64,000 bases of DNA from JAWLHU01 sp041690255 (lineage in GTDB: Bacteria > Bacillota > Sulfobacillia > Symbiobacteriales > Symbiobacteriaceae): assembly GCA_041690255.1 (NCBI GenBank), contig JAWLHU010000001.1, positions 532,921-596,920 of the forward strand. Reading direction: 5' to 3'. This document shows positions 50,691 through 58,338 of this stretch, in pieces. The notes below the pieces were generated by a model. That model did not search any database. It was not told the DNA's origin and saw only the letters and a program-made list of their open reading frames with translations. Every line of letters begins with the position of its first letter. Position 1 is the first letter of the stretch. Made by a program: the position numbers and the translations under genes.

Positions 50691-51187
50691 CTGCTGGTCA
50701 CCTCCAGTTTGAGGGCTGACCGCAAGCGGGCCAGCCCGTTGTGAATGCGGGAGCGGACCGTGCCAATCGGGCAGGCCAGCGCCGCTGCGATCTCCTCATA
50801 CGAGAGGTCGTGGTAATAGCGGAGGATCAGGGCCGAGCGCTGCTCCAGGGGGAGTGCCAACAGGGCGGTGCGCACCGCTTCGTGGCCGGCCTGCCTTAGC
50901 ACCTCATCCTCCGGCGTCTCTTCAGAGGCGAGGGGACGCTCGCCGATTGGCATGGGCTCCCCCTGGCGGGCCTGCCTGCGCCAGCGGTCCCGCACCAGAT
51001 TGGCGGCAATGCTGAAGAGCCACGTCGTGACCGAAGCCGTCGGGCGGTAGCGCTTGGCCGCCCGCAGCGCTCGGACGAAGGTCTCCTGCATCAGTTCCTC
51101 CGCCAGGTCCGTATCACCACACATACGAAAGAGGAAGGCGAAGAGTGGCCGCTGGTGGGTTGCGACAAAGTTATCTAGATCATCCAC
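50687..51187 (-). CDS. ECF-type RNA polymerase sigma factor
   Basis: A 166-residue sigma-70-family ECF factor. Region 2 spans residues ~8-75 ('LFRMCGDTDLAEELMQETFV', 'TWLFSIAANLVRDRWRR'), then a linker and region 4 at ~105-160 ('LPLEQRSALILRYYHDLSYE', 'IAAALACPIGTVRSRIHNGL'). The ATG at 51187 has GAGGTGAAGGAG upstream. It heads a three-gene coupled unit with a small membrane protein and a zinc-ribbon membrane protein; extracytoplasmic stress is the likely signal. The upstream bases (51190-51240) contain no clear autoregulated promoter pair that I can name. Confidence 0.93.
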   Translation of the reverse strand: MDDLDNFVATHQRPLFAFLFRMCGDTDLAEELMQETFVRALRAAKRYRPTASVTTWLFSIAANLVRDRWRRQARQGEPMPIGERPLASEETPEDEVLRQAGHEAVRTALLALPLEQRSALILRYYHDLSYEEIAAALACPIGTVRSRIHNGLARLRSALKLEVTSR

Positions 51188-51282
51188 TCCTTCACCTCCT
51201 ACACCTAGTTGAACGCTGCAGGGTGAGATAAGTTCACGGGAAATCCAAAAAGATCGCGGAGGATGGCGCCCACACCGTCAGC

Positions 51283-51325
51283 ATGCACAAAAAAGGGCCC
51301 GCGACCATCGCAGTCGCGAGCCCTT
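51283..51325 (-). terminator. Terminator after the stalk-type protein gene
   Basis: Stem AAGGGCCCGCGAC / GTCGCGAGCCCTT (51293-51305 and 51313-51325, one mismatch), followed on the minus strand by TTTTTTGTG. Confidence 0.88.
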
Positions 51326-51338
51326 CGTGTATACAGCC

Positions 51339-52385
51339 CTACCGGAGATGATTGCCGGCGGGGGTGAAGACCAGGATTTCGCCGGTTGCAGGGTCGATGA
51401 TCTGCAACTCCAGCTTGCCAGCCTGGAAAGCACCGCCCTCCACCAGAATGTTGGTGATATAGACGCCCTCCTTTACCTGGGCGTCGGACTGGGCGATCAC
51501 CTGGCCATCCAGCAGGACGGCGAAAGAGACGTCCGGAATCGAGGCATTGCCGGTCACCTGCAGGGTGGTGCCGGACCAGGAGAGTTCGTAGCTCAGGTCC
51601 ACGGGCACCACGTCGACGGGCTCCACATCTACGGGCATCGGGTCGACTTCGGACGTCTCAAACTGGGCGGCGACCGAGCGGAGGTTCAGCTCCGACAGGT
51701 CCGTCGAGACCGCCTCTACCATGCCGAGGACGTTCGAGAGCGCATCTGCGCTGATATACATGCGGCCACCCTGCAGGACTACCTGCTGGTCCATGGCGAT
51801 CTGGTTGTTCACCATCATGGCGTTGTGGATATGCAGTTCCGCATTCGACTGGCCGACGGTGAAGTAGGCCGTCCGGTCCTTCAGCAGCACGTAGGCCCGC
51901 TGGGCCAGCGCATCCCACTCGATCGTGCCGCCAGCTGCCTCGACCACCGCCCGCAGCGGGATCATCAGGGTGCCCTTGTGCATGTAGGGCGCCTGGTCGA
52001 AGGTGACCGGCGCACCATCGACCGTAATGAACTGCGGCAGCGTCCGGTTCAGGGCGATGGCCCGCTCAACCCGATGCAGGTTGACCTTGAGGGAGGTCTC
52101 CCCGCCCTCGTGGGTGCCAAGGACCCAGATCGACTGGCCGAGCAGGGACTCCAGCAGGGCCTCGTCGCCCAGCAGAACCCTGCCATCTAGCAGGTAATTG
52201 CCATACTGGTTCTTCTCAAGCGTGCCCTCCAGGGTCATGATCTCCCCGTGGATGGGCCCAGCCATCACCGTGGTCTCCTCGACGCCGGGGGGAAGCGGAG
52301 GCATCTCCGCTGCCAGACCACTGCTGGTGAGGATGACGAGAGCTGTCACAGTGGATCCAATCGTTGTGAGCCATTTGCGTTGCAT
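51339..52385 (-). CDS. Secreted copper-amine-oxidase-N/stalk-type protein
   Basis: A 348-residue exported protein. Signal peptide 'LTTIGSTVTALVILTSSGLA' with cleavage near AAE; after about 90 residues there is a copper amine oxidase N-terminal-like ('stalk') domain around 120-185 ('GTLMIPLRAVVEAAGGTIEW' with 'YVLLKDRTAYFTVGQ'). The C-terminal half contains an acidic, Val/Pro-rich stretch ('DPMPVDVEPVDVVPVD') and beta-rich sequence. Such domains are common on the surface of Firmicutes; function unknown. The start ATG 52385 has a GGAGGTGCAG site upstream. Divergent from the c-di-GMP riboswitch. Confidence 0.78.
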   Translation of the reverse strand: MQRKWLTTIGSTVTALVILTSSGLAAEMPPLPPGVEETTVMAGPIHGEIMTLEGTLEKNQYGNYLLDGRVLLGDEALLESLLGQSIWVLGTHEGGETSLKVNLHRVERAIALNRTLPQFITVDGAPVTFDQAPYMHKGTLMIPLRAVVEAAGGTIEWDALAQRAYVLLKDRTAYFTVGQSNAELHIHNAMMVNNQIAMDQQVVLQGGRMYISADALSNVLGMVEAVSTDLSELNLRSVAAQFETSEVDPMPVDVEPVDVVPVDLSYELSWSGTTLQVTGNASIPDVSFAVLLDGQVIAQSDAQVKEGVYITNILVEGGAFQAGKLELQIIDPATGEILVFTPAGNHLR

Positions 52386-52481
52386 CTATCTGCACCTCCT
52401 GGGGTTCTGCCTATACAGACGAGGTAGTCAGGTCTGCCGTTTCAGGGAGCCGCGAGGCGTCACCGGCCTAGTATGCGTATT

Positions 52482-52509
52482 TACGGTTGTCTAAATTCTG
52501 TAGTATACT
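52482..52509 (+). promoter_or_regulatory. Promoter ahead of the c-di-GMP riboswitch
   Basis: TTTACG, 18-base spacer, TATACT (52504-52509), ten or so bases before the aptamer. The -35 is weak. Confidence 0.5.
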
Positions 52510-52514
52510 TCTGT

Positions 52515-52655
52515 CAGAGCATCGAGAAGGGCAAACCCGGCGAAAGCCGGGGACGCAAAGCCTCCGGCCTAAGACCAGTCTAGGTCATGGCAGCGGGGCC
52601 GCCGAACTGCTGCGGAGCGAATGCAGGCCCGCGGCCCACAGCCGTGGGCTTTCTA
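52515..52655 (+). promoter_or_regulatory. c-di-GMP-I (GEMM-I) riboswitch with terminator
   Basis: All conserved blocks of the GEMM-I aptamer are present in order: GGGCAAACC (52529), a GAAA tetraloop stem (GGCGAAAGCC), GGGGACGCAAAGCC, TCCGGCCTAAG, and GGCAGCGGGGCCGCCGA (ending near 52605). The bases match Vc2-type aptamers closely. A hairpin GCCCAC-AGCC-GTGGGC (52634-52649) followed by TTTCTATT can act as the expression-platform terminator. It lies 40 bases before the ribosome site of a secreted M1 peptidase. The sign of control (ON or OFF) cannot be fixed by eye. Confidence 0.96.
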
Positions 52656-52691
52656 TTGCCCGGATGTTCGGACCGATTCAGGAGGGATCAG

Positions 52692-54845
52692 ATGCGCCGG
52701 TTGATTCCATGGCTTCTTGTTATCGCCCTCTTGTGGAGTGCTCCGGTCGCCCGGGCAGCGGGAGAGCCGGTGGACCCGGCCCCTTACGCAACGCTGGTCC
52801 AGCAGCAGTACATTGCCATGGCAGAACACTCCTGGTCCCAGTTCCAGGCGACCATCGACCCACGCGACCGGTTTCTGGAGATGCGGGCCCAGAGCTACTT
52901 CGACACGGCCGAGAATCGCAGGCAGGGAGCGGTATTCAAGCACGAGCTGCTCCGGGTCTGGCGTACGAACGGCAGGGTCAGTGGGCATGTTCTGGGGACC
53001 TATGTCGATCCGCAAGGGCAGGTCTGGGAAGATCTGCTCCTGGCGAGCTTCCGAGAGGTGAACGGGCGCCTGGTTATGAGCGACCTGCTCCTGACGCAGC
53101 CGGAGTATACCCTGGAGAACTATCAACTGAAGGTCTATCTGGAGACCGATCGCTCCACCATTCGCGGGCAGATGACCGCTCAGCTCCAACCTGTCGCACC
53201 GCCGCGGCAGTGGATCCACCTGCGACTGGGTGAGGAGTTCACGCCCAGCCTGCTCCTCCTCGGCGGTAAGCGGGTGGAGTGGGAGCGCGACGGGAGCTAC
53301 TTGGCGATTCGTGTCCCAGAGCAGTACGCAGGCCTCAGGTTGGATCTGAAGTACGAGGGCAAGATCGACCGTACATATGATGGGATCACCACCGACGAAG
53401 TGGGGCCAGATGGCAGTTACCTCCGCGCCTGGATCGACTGGTACCCGAGCGTCGATGGGAAGGCAGACGGGGAGGTCCGCTTCCACTATCCGGGCGGCAT
53501 GGAGTTGGTCAGCCCGGGGCGCCGGCTCTCCTCGGATCGAACCGGAACAACCTGGATTGATCATTGGCAGGTGGATGAACCCACCCGGTTGATCTTCACG
53601 GTCCGTAAATATGCCGTCCAACGGGAGGCTTACAAGGGGATCGACATTGCCATTTACACGGACGAGGCGAACCAGGGCCATCTGCCGCTCTACCTGGACC
53701 AATTGAAGCGCAGCCTGGACACCCTGACCGAACTGCTGGGGCCCTTTCCGTACAAGCACCTGACCCTGGCAGAGGTCTCCCAGTCCTTTCTGGGCGGTCA
53801 CGCCGGTCAGTCCCTGATCCTGATCACCCCTCGCTCCACCTGGCATGCCGACGAGTGGCAGGAGGTGATCACCCACGAGGTGGCTCATCAGTGGTTTGGG
53901 AACCATTTACAAGATGAGAGCATCGGCGGTCCCTATCTCTCCGAGGGGTTCTCCTCCTACGTGGCCGCCCTCTACACGGAGCGGCGGTACGGTGAGCAGG
54001 CCTTCGCCAATACGATGGCCTGGTACGAGGAGGAGTACCGAAACGAGACCGAGGATGTGAACGGAGAGAAGAGCCTCCTCTACGTGGAGTCAGACGATGA
54101 TGGCTACTATGGGATCGCCTACGACAAGGGCGCCTGGTTCCTCCACACCATGCGCAGCTACGCCGGAGATGAGGCCTTCTTCCGTGCACTCAGCCGCTAC
54201 GCACGGGAGTACGCCGGCCAGACCGTCTCCCCGAGCCACTTCCTGCTACTGCTCTCGGAGGAGGTAGAGGAAGACCTTTCCACCTGGGCCTTCGACTGGA
54301 TCGAGGAGCCCGTCCGACCCGACTACGCGATACTCGAGAGCGCCCAGCAGAAACAGGGTGGGACCTGGAACACAGAGGTGACCGTGAAGAACCTGGGAAC
54401 GGGGGATCTACCCCATCTCCCCGTGGTTGCGTACACCCGGGAGGGCTCGGTGACCAAGACCCTGCCCATCAATGGGGAGACGAAGCTCTGGTTCACCACC
54501 CCCGATCCGGTGCTGGAAGTGGTAATCGATCCCGATGCGAGATTTTTGGATGTGGACCGGGAGAACAACACGCACTACTGGGAAGCGAAGCAGTTGAGCG
54601 AGGAGCCGTCAGCCAATGTAACCCCGGCGGGAACAGCCCCCGCAAAGCCGGCACCCGCAACGACCTCACCACCTGCTGCAGCGGCGCACGCTGAGGCCGA
54701 GGCGACGGGTGATACCTGGTCCTGGGTGATCGTCGCTGTTCTTGCGGCCTTGCTGCTCGGCTTCAGAGGTCGCTGGCTGCGGAACTGGGTCTGGGCGAAC
54801 TGGTACGGGGAGCCCGCGGGAAGCGCACCTCCTGCAGAGGAGTGA
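52692..54845 (+). CDS. Secreted, membrane-anchored M1-family metallopeptidase
   Basis: A 717-residue gluzincin. Signal peptide 'MRRLIPWLLVIALLWSAPVA', an N-terminal domain without recognised family (about 25-150), an M1-type beta domain, then the catalytic domain with HEVAH (His395, Glu396, His399) and the third zinc ligand Glu418 in 'LSEGFSSY'. A Pro/Ala/Thr-rich linker (about 640-680) leads to a C-terminal membrane helix ('WSWVIVAVLAALLLGF'), so the enzyme should stand on the outer face of the membrane. Peptidase or aminopeptidase activity feeding peptide uptake is plausible. GGAGGG five bases before the ATG. It is controlled by the c-di-GMP riboswitch just upstream. Confidence 0.93.
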   Translation: MRRLIPWLLVIALLWSAPVARAAGEPVDPAPYATLVQQQYIAMAEHSWSQFQATIDPRDRFLEMRAQSYFDTAENRRQGAVFKHELLRVWRTNGRVSGHVLGTYVDPQGQVWEDLLLASFREVNGRLVMSDLLLTQPEYTLENYQLKVYLETDRSTIRGQMTAQLQPVAPPRQWIHLRLGEEFTPSLLLLGGKRVEWERDGSYLAIRVPEQYAGLRLDLKYEGKIDRTYDGITTDEVGPDGSYLRAWIDWYPSVDGKADGEVRFHYPGGMELVSPGRRLSSDRTGTTWIDHWQVDEPTRLIFTVRKYAVQREAYKGIDIAIYTDEANQGHLPLYLDQLKRSLDTLTELLGPFPYKHLTLAEVSQSFLGGHAGQSLILITPRSTWHADEWQEVITHEVAHQWFGNHLQDESIGGPYLSEGFSSYVAALYTERRYGEQAFANTMAWYEEEYRNETEDVNGEKSLLYVESDDDGYYGIAYDKGAWFLHTMRSYAGDEAFFRALSRYAREYAGQTVSPSHFLLLLSEEVEEDLSTWAFDWIEEPVRPDYAILESAQQKQGGTWNTEVTVKNLGTGDLPHLPVVAYTREGSVTKTLPINGETKLWFTTPDPVLEVVIDPDARFLDVDRENNTHYWEAKQLSEEPSANVTPAGTAPAKPAPATTSPPAAAAHAEAEATGDTWSWVIVAVLAALLLGFRGRWLRNWVWANWYGEPAGSAPPAEE

Positions 54846-54899
54846 GCCAGGGGCGGGCCGAACTACCGGAGAGAGAAAACCGTGGGGGGATTGAGGGAC

Positions 54900-55301
54900 A
54901 TGAACCAGGAACAGTTCAACCAGGCGGGTGCCAATTCTATGGTGGGCCACCTGGGCATCGAGTTTGAGGAAGTGACGCCCGAGCGGGTCGTGGCGACCAT
55001 GCCGGTGGATCACCGGACGCACCAGCCCTTTGGCCTGCTGCACGGGGGAGCCTCGGTCGCTCTGGCAGAGACGGTGGCCAGCGTTGGGGCGGCGATCAAC
55101 GCTGGCCCGGGCCGTACGGCCGTGGGTATGGAGATCAACGCCAACCACCTTCGTTCGAAGCGGAGCGGCATCGTCCGCGCAGTGGCGACGCCGGTTCACA
55201 TTGGGAGGACCAGCACGGTCTGGGAGATCAGGATAACCGACGAGGAGGAGAAGCCGGTCTGCATCTCCCGCTGCACCCTCGCCTTCGTGGAGATGAAATA
55301 G
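54900..55301 (+). CDS. Hotdog-fold acyl-CoA thioesterase (PaaI/YdiI-like)
   Basis: A 133-residue hotdog-fold thioesterase. The active-site region 'LLHGGASVALAETVASVGAA' (His-Gly-Gly, then the catalytic Glu) is typical of the PaaI/MenI/YdiI group, and 'NANHLRSKRSGIVRAVATPV' is the usual second strand set. The substrate acyl-CoA is unknown (aryl- or hydroxybenzoyl-type in characterised relatives). ATG 54900 has TGAGGG just upstream; a GTG six codons earlier is less likely. It follows the M1 peptidase by 54 bases, possibly cotranscribed. Confidence 0.9.
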   Translation: MNQEQFNQAGANSMVGHLGIEFEEVTPERVVATMPVDHRTHQPFGLLHGGASVALAETVASVGAAINAGPGRTAVGMEINANHLRSKRSGIVRAVATPVHIGRTSTVWEIRITDEEEKPVCISRCTLAFVEMK

Positions 55302-55370
55302 GTACATCTCGGACAGTTCCCGACATAACATGGTGATGAGCCCTGTGATGGAAAGGAGCTGTCTCTTACT

Positions 55371-55673
55371 GTGGTTTCACTCAGACCCGTGGAGATTGAT
55401 AGTCTCACAGCCACGGCGATCACGGTGGAACTGCCGAAGACCTCACTGATCGTCGTGACCACCGATCGGGGCTACATTATGTGTGGCGCCCTGGACGTGG
55501 ACTTGCTGAACACCCGCCTGGCTGAGCGGGGAATCGTTGCTGGTCGGGCCCTGGGGGTCAAGACCGTAGAGCAACTCCTTAACGCCCCTCTGGCCGATGT
55601 GACCGACGCTGCCCGGGCGCTGGGGATTACCCCTGGCATCAAGGGTCGCGACGCCATACGGCTCATGCAATGA
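55371..55673 (+). CDS. YunC/DUF1805-like protein
   Basis: A 100-residue protein that resembles YunC (DUF1805): 'LPKTSLIVVTTDRGYIMCGA' and 'LDVDLLNTRLAERGIVAGRA' are characteristic, followed by a C-terminal helix region 'VEQLLNAPLADVTDAARALG'. Biochemical function unknown. Start GTG 55371 with AAGGAG about 12 bases upstream. Followed by a strong terminator. Monocistronic or with the thioesterase. Confidence 0.82.
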   Translation: MVSLRPVEIDSLTATAITVELPKTSLIVVTTDRGYIMCGALDVDLLNTRLAERGIVAGRALGVKTVEQLLNAPLADVTDAARALGITPGIKGRDAIRLMQ

Positions 55674-55680
55674 ACGAACG

Positions 55681-55710
55681 CCCCGGCGGTCTGCACCGCC
55701 GGGGTCTTGG
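55681..55710 (+). terminator. Terminator after the YunC-like gene
   Basis: Perfect 10-bp stem CCCCGGCGGT / ACCGCCGGGG with a four-base CTGC loop (55681-55704), followed by TCTTGG. Confidence 0.8.
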
Positions 55711-55761
55711 CTTGCGGTGGGCTGCAGAAGACCTCGGATGGAGGCCATTTCCAAGCTGCCA

Positions 55762-55820
55762 TGTCAGATTGGTTAACAAAGTTACAAAATATTGACGAGA
55801 ATTCGGCTCGATGATACTAT
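55762..55820 (+). promoter_or_regulatory. amtB promoter with an upstream GlnR/TnrA box
   Basis: TGTCAGATTGGTTAACA (55762-55778) is an exact TGTNAN7TNACA GlnR/TnrA site. Fourteen bases further is a good sigma-A promoter: -35 TTGACG (55792-55797), 17-base spacer, -10 TACTAT (55815-55820). The position just upstream of the -35 fits activation under nitrogen limitation. Confidence 0.75.
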
Positions 55821-55890
55821 CCTCCCCATAGCAGGTGCTCAGCTTATGGCAGGAAAGCTGACATCTGGCGAAATAAGGGGGTAGGAGCGA

Positions 55891-57156
55891 ATGGATCTCT
55901 CTTTGGAGGCTCTGTCGGTTGCGATCAACACCACCTGGACCATGGTGGCGGCCTCGTTGGTTTTCTTCATGCAAGCTGGGTTTGCCATGGTAGAAGCAGG
56001 GTTCACTCGCTCCAAGAACGCGGCCAACATTGTCTTGAAGAACCTGATGGACTTTGTGGTCGCCAGCCTGGCCTTCTGGCTGGTCGGCTTCGGGCTCATG
56101 TTCGGCCCGAGCCTGGGCGGCCTGGTTGGCTGGGGCGGATTCGGCTCCTCGGAGGCCTCCTTTGCGCACCTTGGGCTTGCGATTCCGTTCTTCGCCTTCC
56201 TCTGGTTCCAGACCACCTTCGCCGGTACCACGGCGACGATCGTCTCGGGTGCCATGGCAGAGCGGACCAAGTTCGCCGCCTATCTGGCTTTCTCGACCCT
56301 GATCACCGTACTGGTCTACCCGGTGGTGGGTCACTGGATCTGGGGTGGCGGCTGGCTCGCCCAGATGGGCTTCCTCGACTTCGCCGGCTCCACCGCCGTC
56401 CACTCGGTAGGCGCCTGGGCCTCCCTGGCGGGGTTGATCGTACTCGGACCCAGGGTTGGCCGCTTTGACAGGGCGGGTAAGCCCCGCAAGATTACCGGCC
56501 ACAACCTGGTCCTGGCGGCGCTTGGCATTTTCATTCTCTGGTTCGGCTGGTTCGGCTTCAACCCCGGCTCCACCCTGGCGGCGACCGATCTGAACATCGC
56601 CCGGATCGCTTTGACCACCAACCTGGCCGCAGCGGCGGGCGCTCTGGTAGCCGTCATGTTCGCCTACCTGAGGTTCAAGACCTGGGACGTGGAGATGGCC
56701 ATGAACGGCGCTCTCGGCGGCCTGGTAGGCATCACGGCCGGAACCGCCTTCGTCTCTCCCCTCTCAGCGATCATCATTGGTGCGGTCGGCGGCTTGCTCG
56801 TCGGGCCGGTTGGGCTCCTGCTCGAGCGGTTCAAGATCGACGACGCCGTGGGCGCCATTCCGGTCCACGGAGCAGCGGGCCTCTGGGGTACCGTTGCGGT
56901 CGGCCTCTTCCACGAGAGCCAGGGGCTGCTGTTCGGTGGTGGTGCCACGCTGTTGGGGGTGCAGGCGCTTGGGTCGCTGGCGGTCTTCGGCTTCAGCTTC
57001 ACCGCCTGTCTCGGCATCTTCTATGGTCTGAAGGTGACCACCGGCCTGCGGGTCAGCAAGGCGGAGGAGCTCTCCGGGCTTGATGCGAAGCACGGTGTGC
57101 AGGCCTATCCGGAGTTCCAGCCGGTTGCGGCGAACGCCCTTATGGGCGACGACTGA
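55891..57156 (+). CDS. amtB: Ammonium transporter
   Basis: A 421-residue Amt/MEP/Rh channel with eleven hydrophobic helices. Seen: 'FFMQAGFAMVEAGFTRSKNA' near residue 26, 'GAMAERTKFAAYLAFSTLIT', the first pore His in 'DFAGSTAVHSVGAWASLAGL' and the second in 'IPVHGAAGLWGTVAVGLF'. Conducts NH4+/NH3 inward. TAGGAG lies just before the ATG. There is no glnK (PII) gene next to it, which is unusual. The strong promoter with a GlnR-type box indicates nitrogen control. Followed by a terminator. Confidence 0.96.
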   Translation: MDLSLEALSVAINTTWTMVAASLVFFMQAGFAMVEAGFTRSKNAANIVLKNLMDFVVASLAFWLVGFGLMFGPSLGGLVGWGGFGSSEASFAHLGLAIPFFAFLWFQTTFAGTTATIVSGAMAERTKFAAYLAFSTLITVLVYPVVGHWIWGGGWLAQMGFLDFAGSTAVHSVGAWASLAGLIVLGPRVGRFDRAGKPRKITGHNLVLAALGIFILWFGWFGFNPGSTLAATDLNIARIALTTNLAAAAGALVAVMFAYLRFKTWDVEMAMNGALGGLVGITAGTAFVSPLSAIIIGAVGGLLVGPVGLLLERFKIDDAVGAIPVHGAAGLWGTVAVGLFHESQGLLFGGGATLLGVQALGSLAVFGFSFTACLGIFYGLKVTTGLRVSKAEELSGLDAKHGVQAYPEFQPVAANALMGDD

Positions 57157-57160
57157 ACAG

Positions 57161-57197
57161 AAGCAGGGTGCCCGCCAGATGGGCACCCTGCTTTATT
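57161..57197. terminator. Terminator after amtB
   Basis: Thirteen-bp stem AAGCAGGGTGCCC / GGGCACCCTGCTT, then TATTG. It also lies next to the end of the convergent oxidoreductase gene. Confidence 0.85.
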
Positions 57198-58290
57198 GTG
57201 GACCCACCCGGGGGGAGGGATCATCGGCCAAGTGGAGAACGTTCAGGGCCCAACTGGCAGGGCCCAGGACCGACCACGGGGAGCGGGCCACTAACGAGCC
57301 CCCGTAGTGGGCGGCACGTACCAGGTAGTCCATCTCCTCACCGGTCCATGCGTTGACGTTCCGGCGAAGGCGCCAGAGTCGGTTTGCGTGGGCCCTGTGT
57401 TGCCGGGCGAAGCGCTCCAGGGAGCGGTCACCGAGGATCATCTGACGGGCAGCCATGACGCCGCTGGCGAGAGATGGACACTGGCCGGAGAGCCCGAGTG
57501 ACTCGGCGAAGCCGCCGGCGTGGCCGACCAGCAGGACGTTCCCGATAACACAGGGGTGAACCTGACCGACTCGCCAGCGATCCACCCGGAAGTGGCGCAC
57601 CTCCTGTTGCCATCGGTGACCCTGCTCCGTCCGGAACACCTTCCAGTAGTGCTCCAGCTCGTCGCGTGAGATGCCGGGGACGCCGACACCGGCGATCGCC
57701 TGGCCTTCATCGATTGGGGCGATCATGGCATAGCCGGTACCGGCGTAGCGTGGGTTCAGGAAGAAGGTCTGGGCGAGCGGGTTGAAGGAGCCGGTCACCT
57801 CGGCTGCCATCATGTACCACTCTATCTGTGGGGTCCACCGGCTCAGGGAGCGGGTCCACTCATGGTCCCCGCTAGCCACGACCACCCAATCATACTCCTG
57901 CCGGAGTTCCCAGACGTCAGGCCGGCTTCCGAAGTGAATTGTGGAGGCCAGACGGGCAGCCAACTGCCGCTCCAGAGAACGGTCGTCCTTACCCCGAATG
58001 GTGGTGTAGCCAAACTTACCGCGCAGAACTGTATGCTCGCTGGGGCTGAACAGGATCATCGTATCAAAGGCAGAATGCGGATGAAGGGGGAGGCCCAGAT
58101 CCCGATTCAGATAATCAAAGATATCGTGCCGAGGGCTGTGGTGCATAAACTGAGCCATAATCTCGATCGCCCAGTCAGCCTTGCCTACCTGCTGCTGCTG
58201 CTCGAAGATCTCCGGCAGGACACCCAGGCGTTCCAATTCGTGAGCACAGGCCAGCCCGGCCAGTCCCGCCCCAACTATGGCCACGCGCAA
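57193..58290 (-). CDS. FAD-dependent oxidoreductase (geranylgeranyl-reductase-like)
   Basis: A flavoprotein of 365 residues from the preferred start. The N-terminus begins directly with the dinucleotide-binding fold 'VAIVGAGLAGLACAHELERL', and the second FAD motif is 'GNVLLVGHAGGFAESLGLSG'. The fold resembles geranylgeranyl/digeranylgeranyl reductases and related monooxygenase-type flavoproteins; the substrate is unknown. TTG 58290 is chosen because AGGAGG lies nine bases upstream; an in-frame ATG at 58332 (14 codons earlier) is possible and would lie directly after the previous gene's stop. It follows the SLH protein gene with a gap of less than 50 bases. Confidence 0.8.
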   Translation of the reverse strand: MRVAIVGAGLAGLACAHELERLGVLPEIFEQQQQVGKADWAIEIMAQFMHHSPRHDIFDYLNRDLGLPLHPHSAFDTMILFSPSEHTVLRGKFGYTTIRGKDDRSLERQLAARLASTIHFGSRPDVWELRQEYDWVVVASGDHEWTRSLSRWTPQIEWYMMAAEVTGSFNPLAQTFFLNPRYAGTGYAMIAPIDEGQAIAGVGVPGISRDELEHYWKVFRTEQGHRWQQEVRHFRVDRWRVGQVHPCVIGNVLLVGHAGGFAESLGLSGQCPSLASGVMAARQMILGDRSLERFARQHRAHANRLWRLRRNVNAWTGEEMDYLVRAAHYGGSLVARSPWSVLGPASWALNVLHLADDPSPRVGPQ

Positions 58291-58338
58291 AGGCTCACCC
58301 CTCCTCTCCTCGGTAGGGTGAGCCTCTTGCATACGTCC

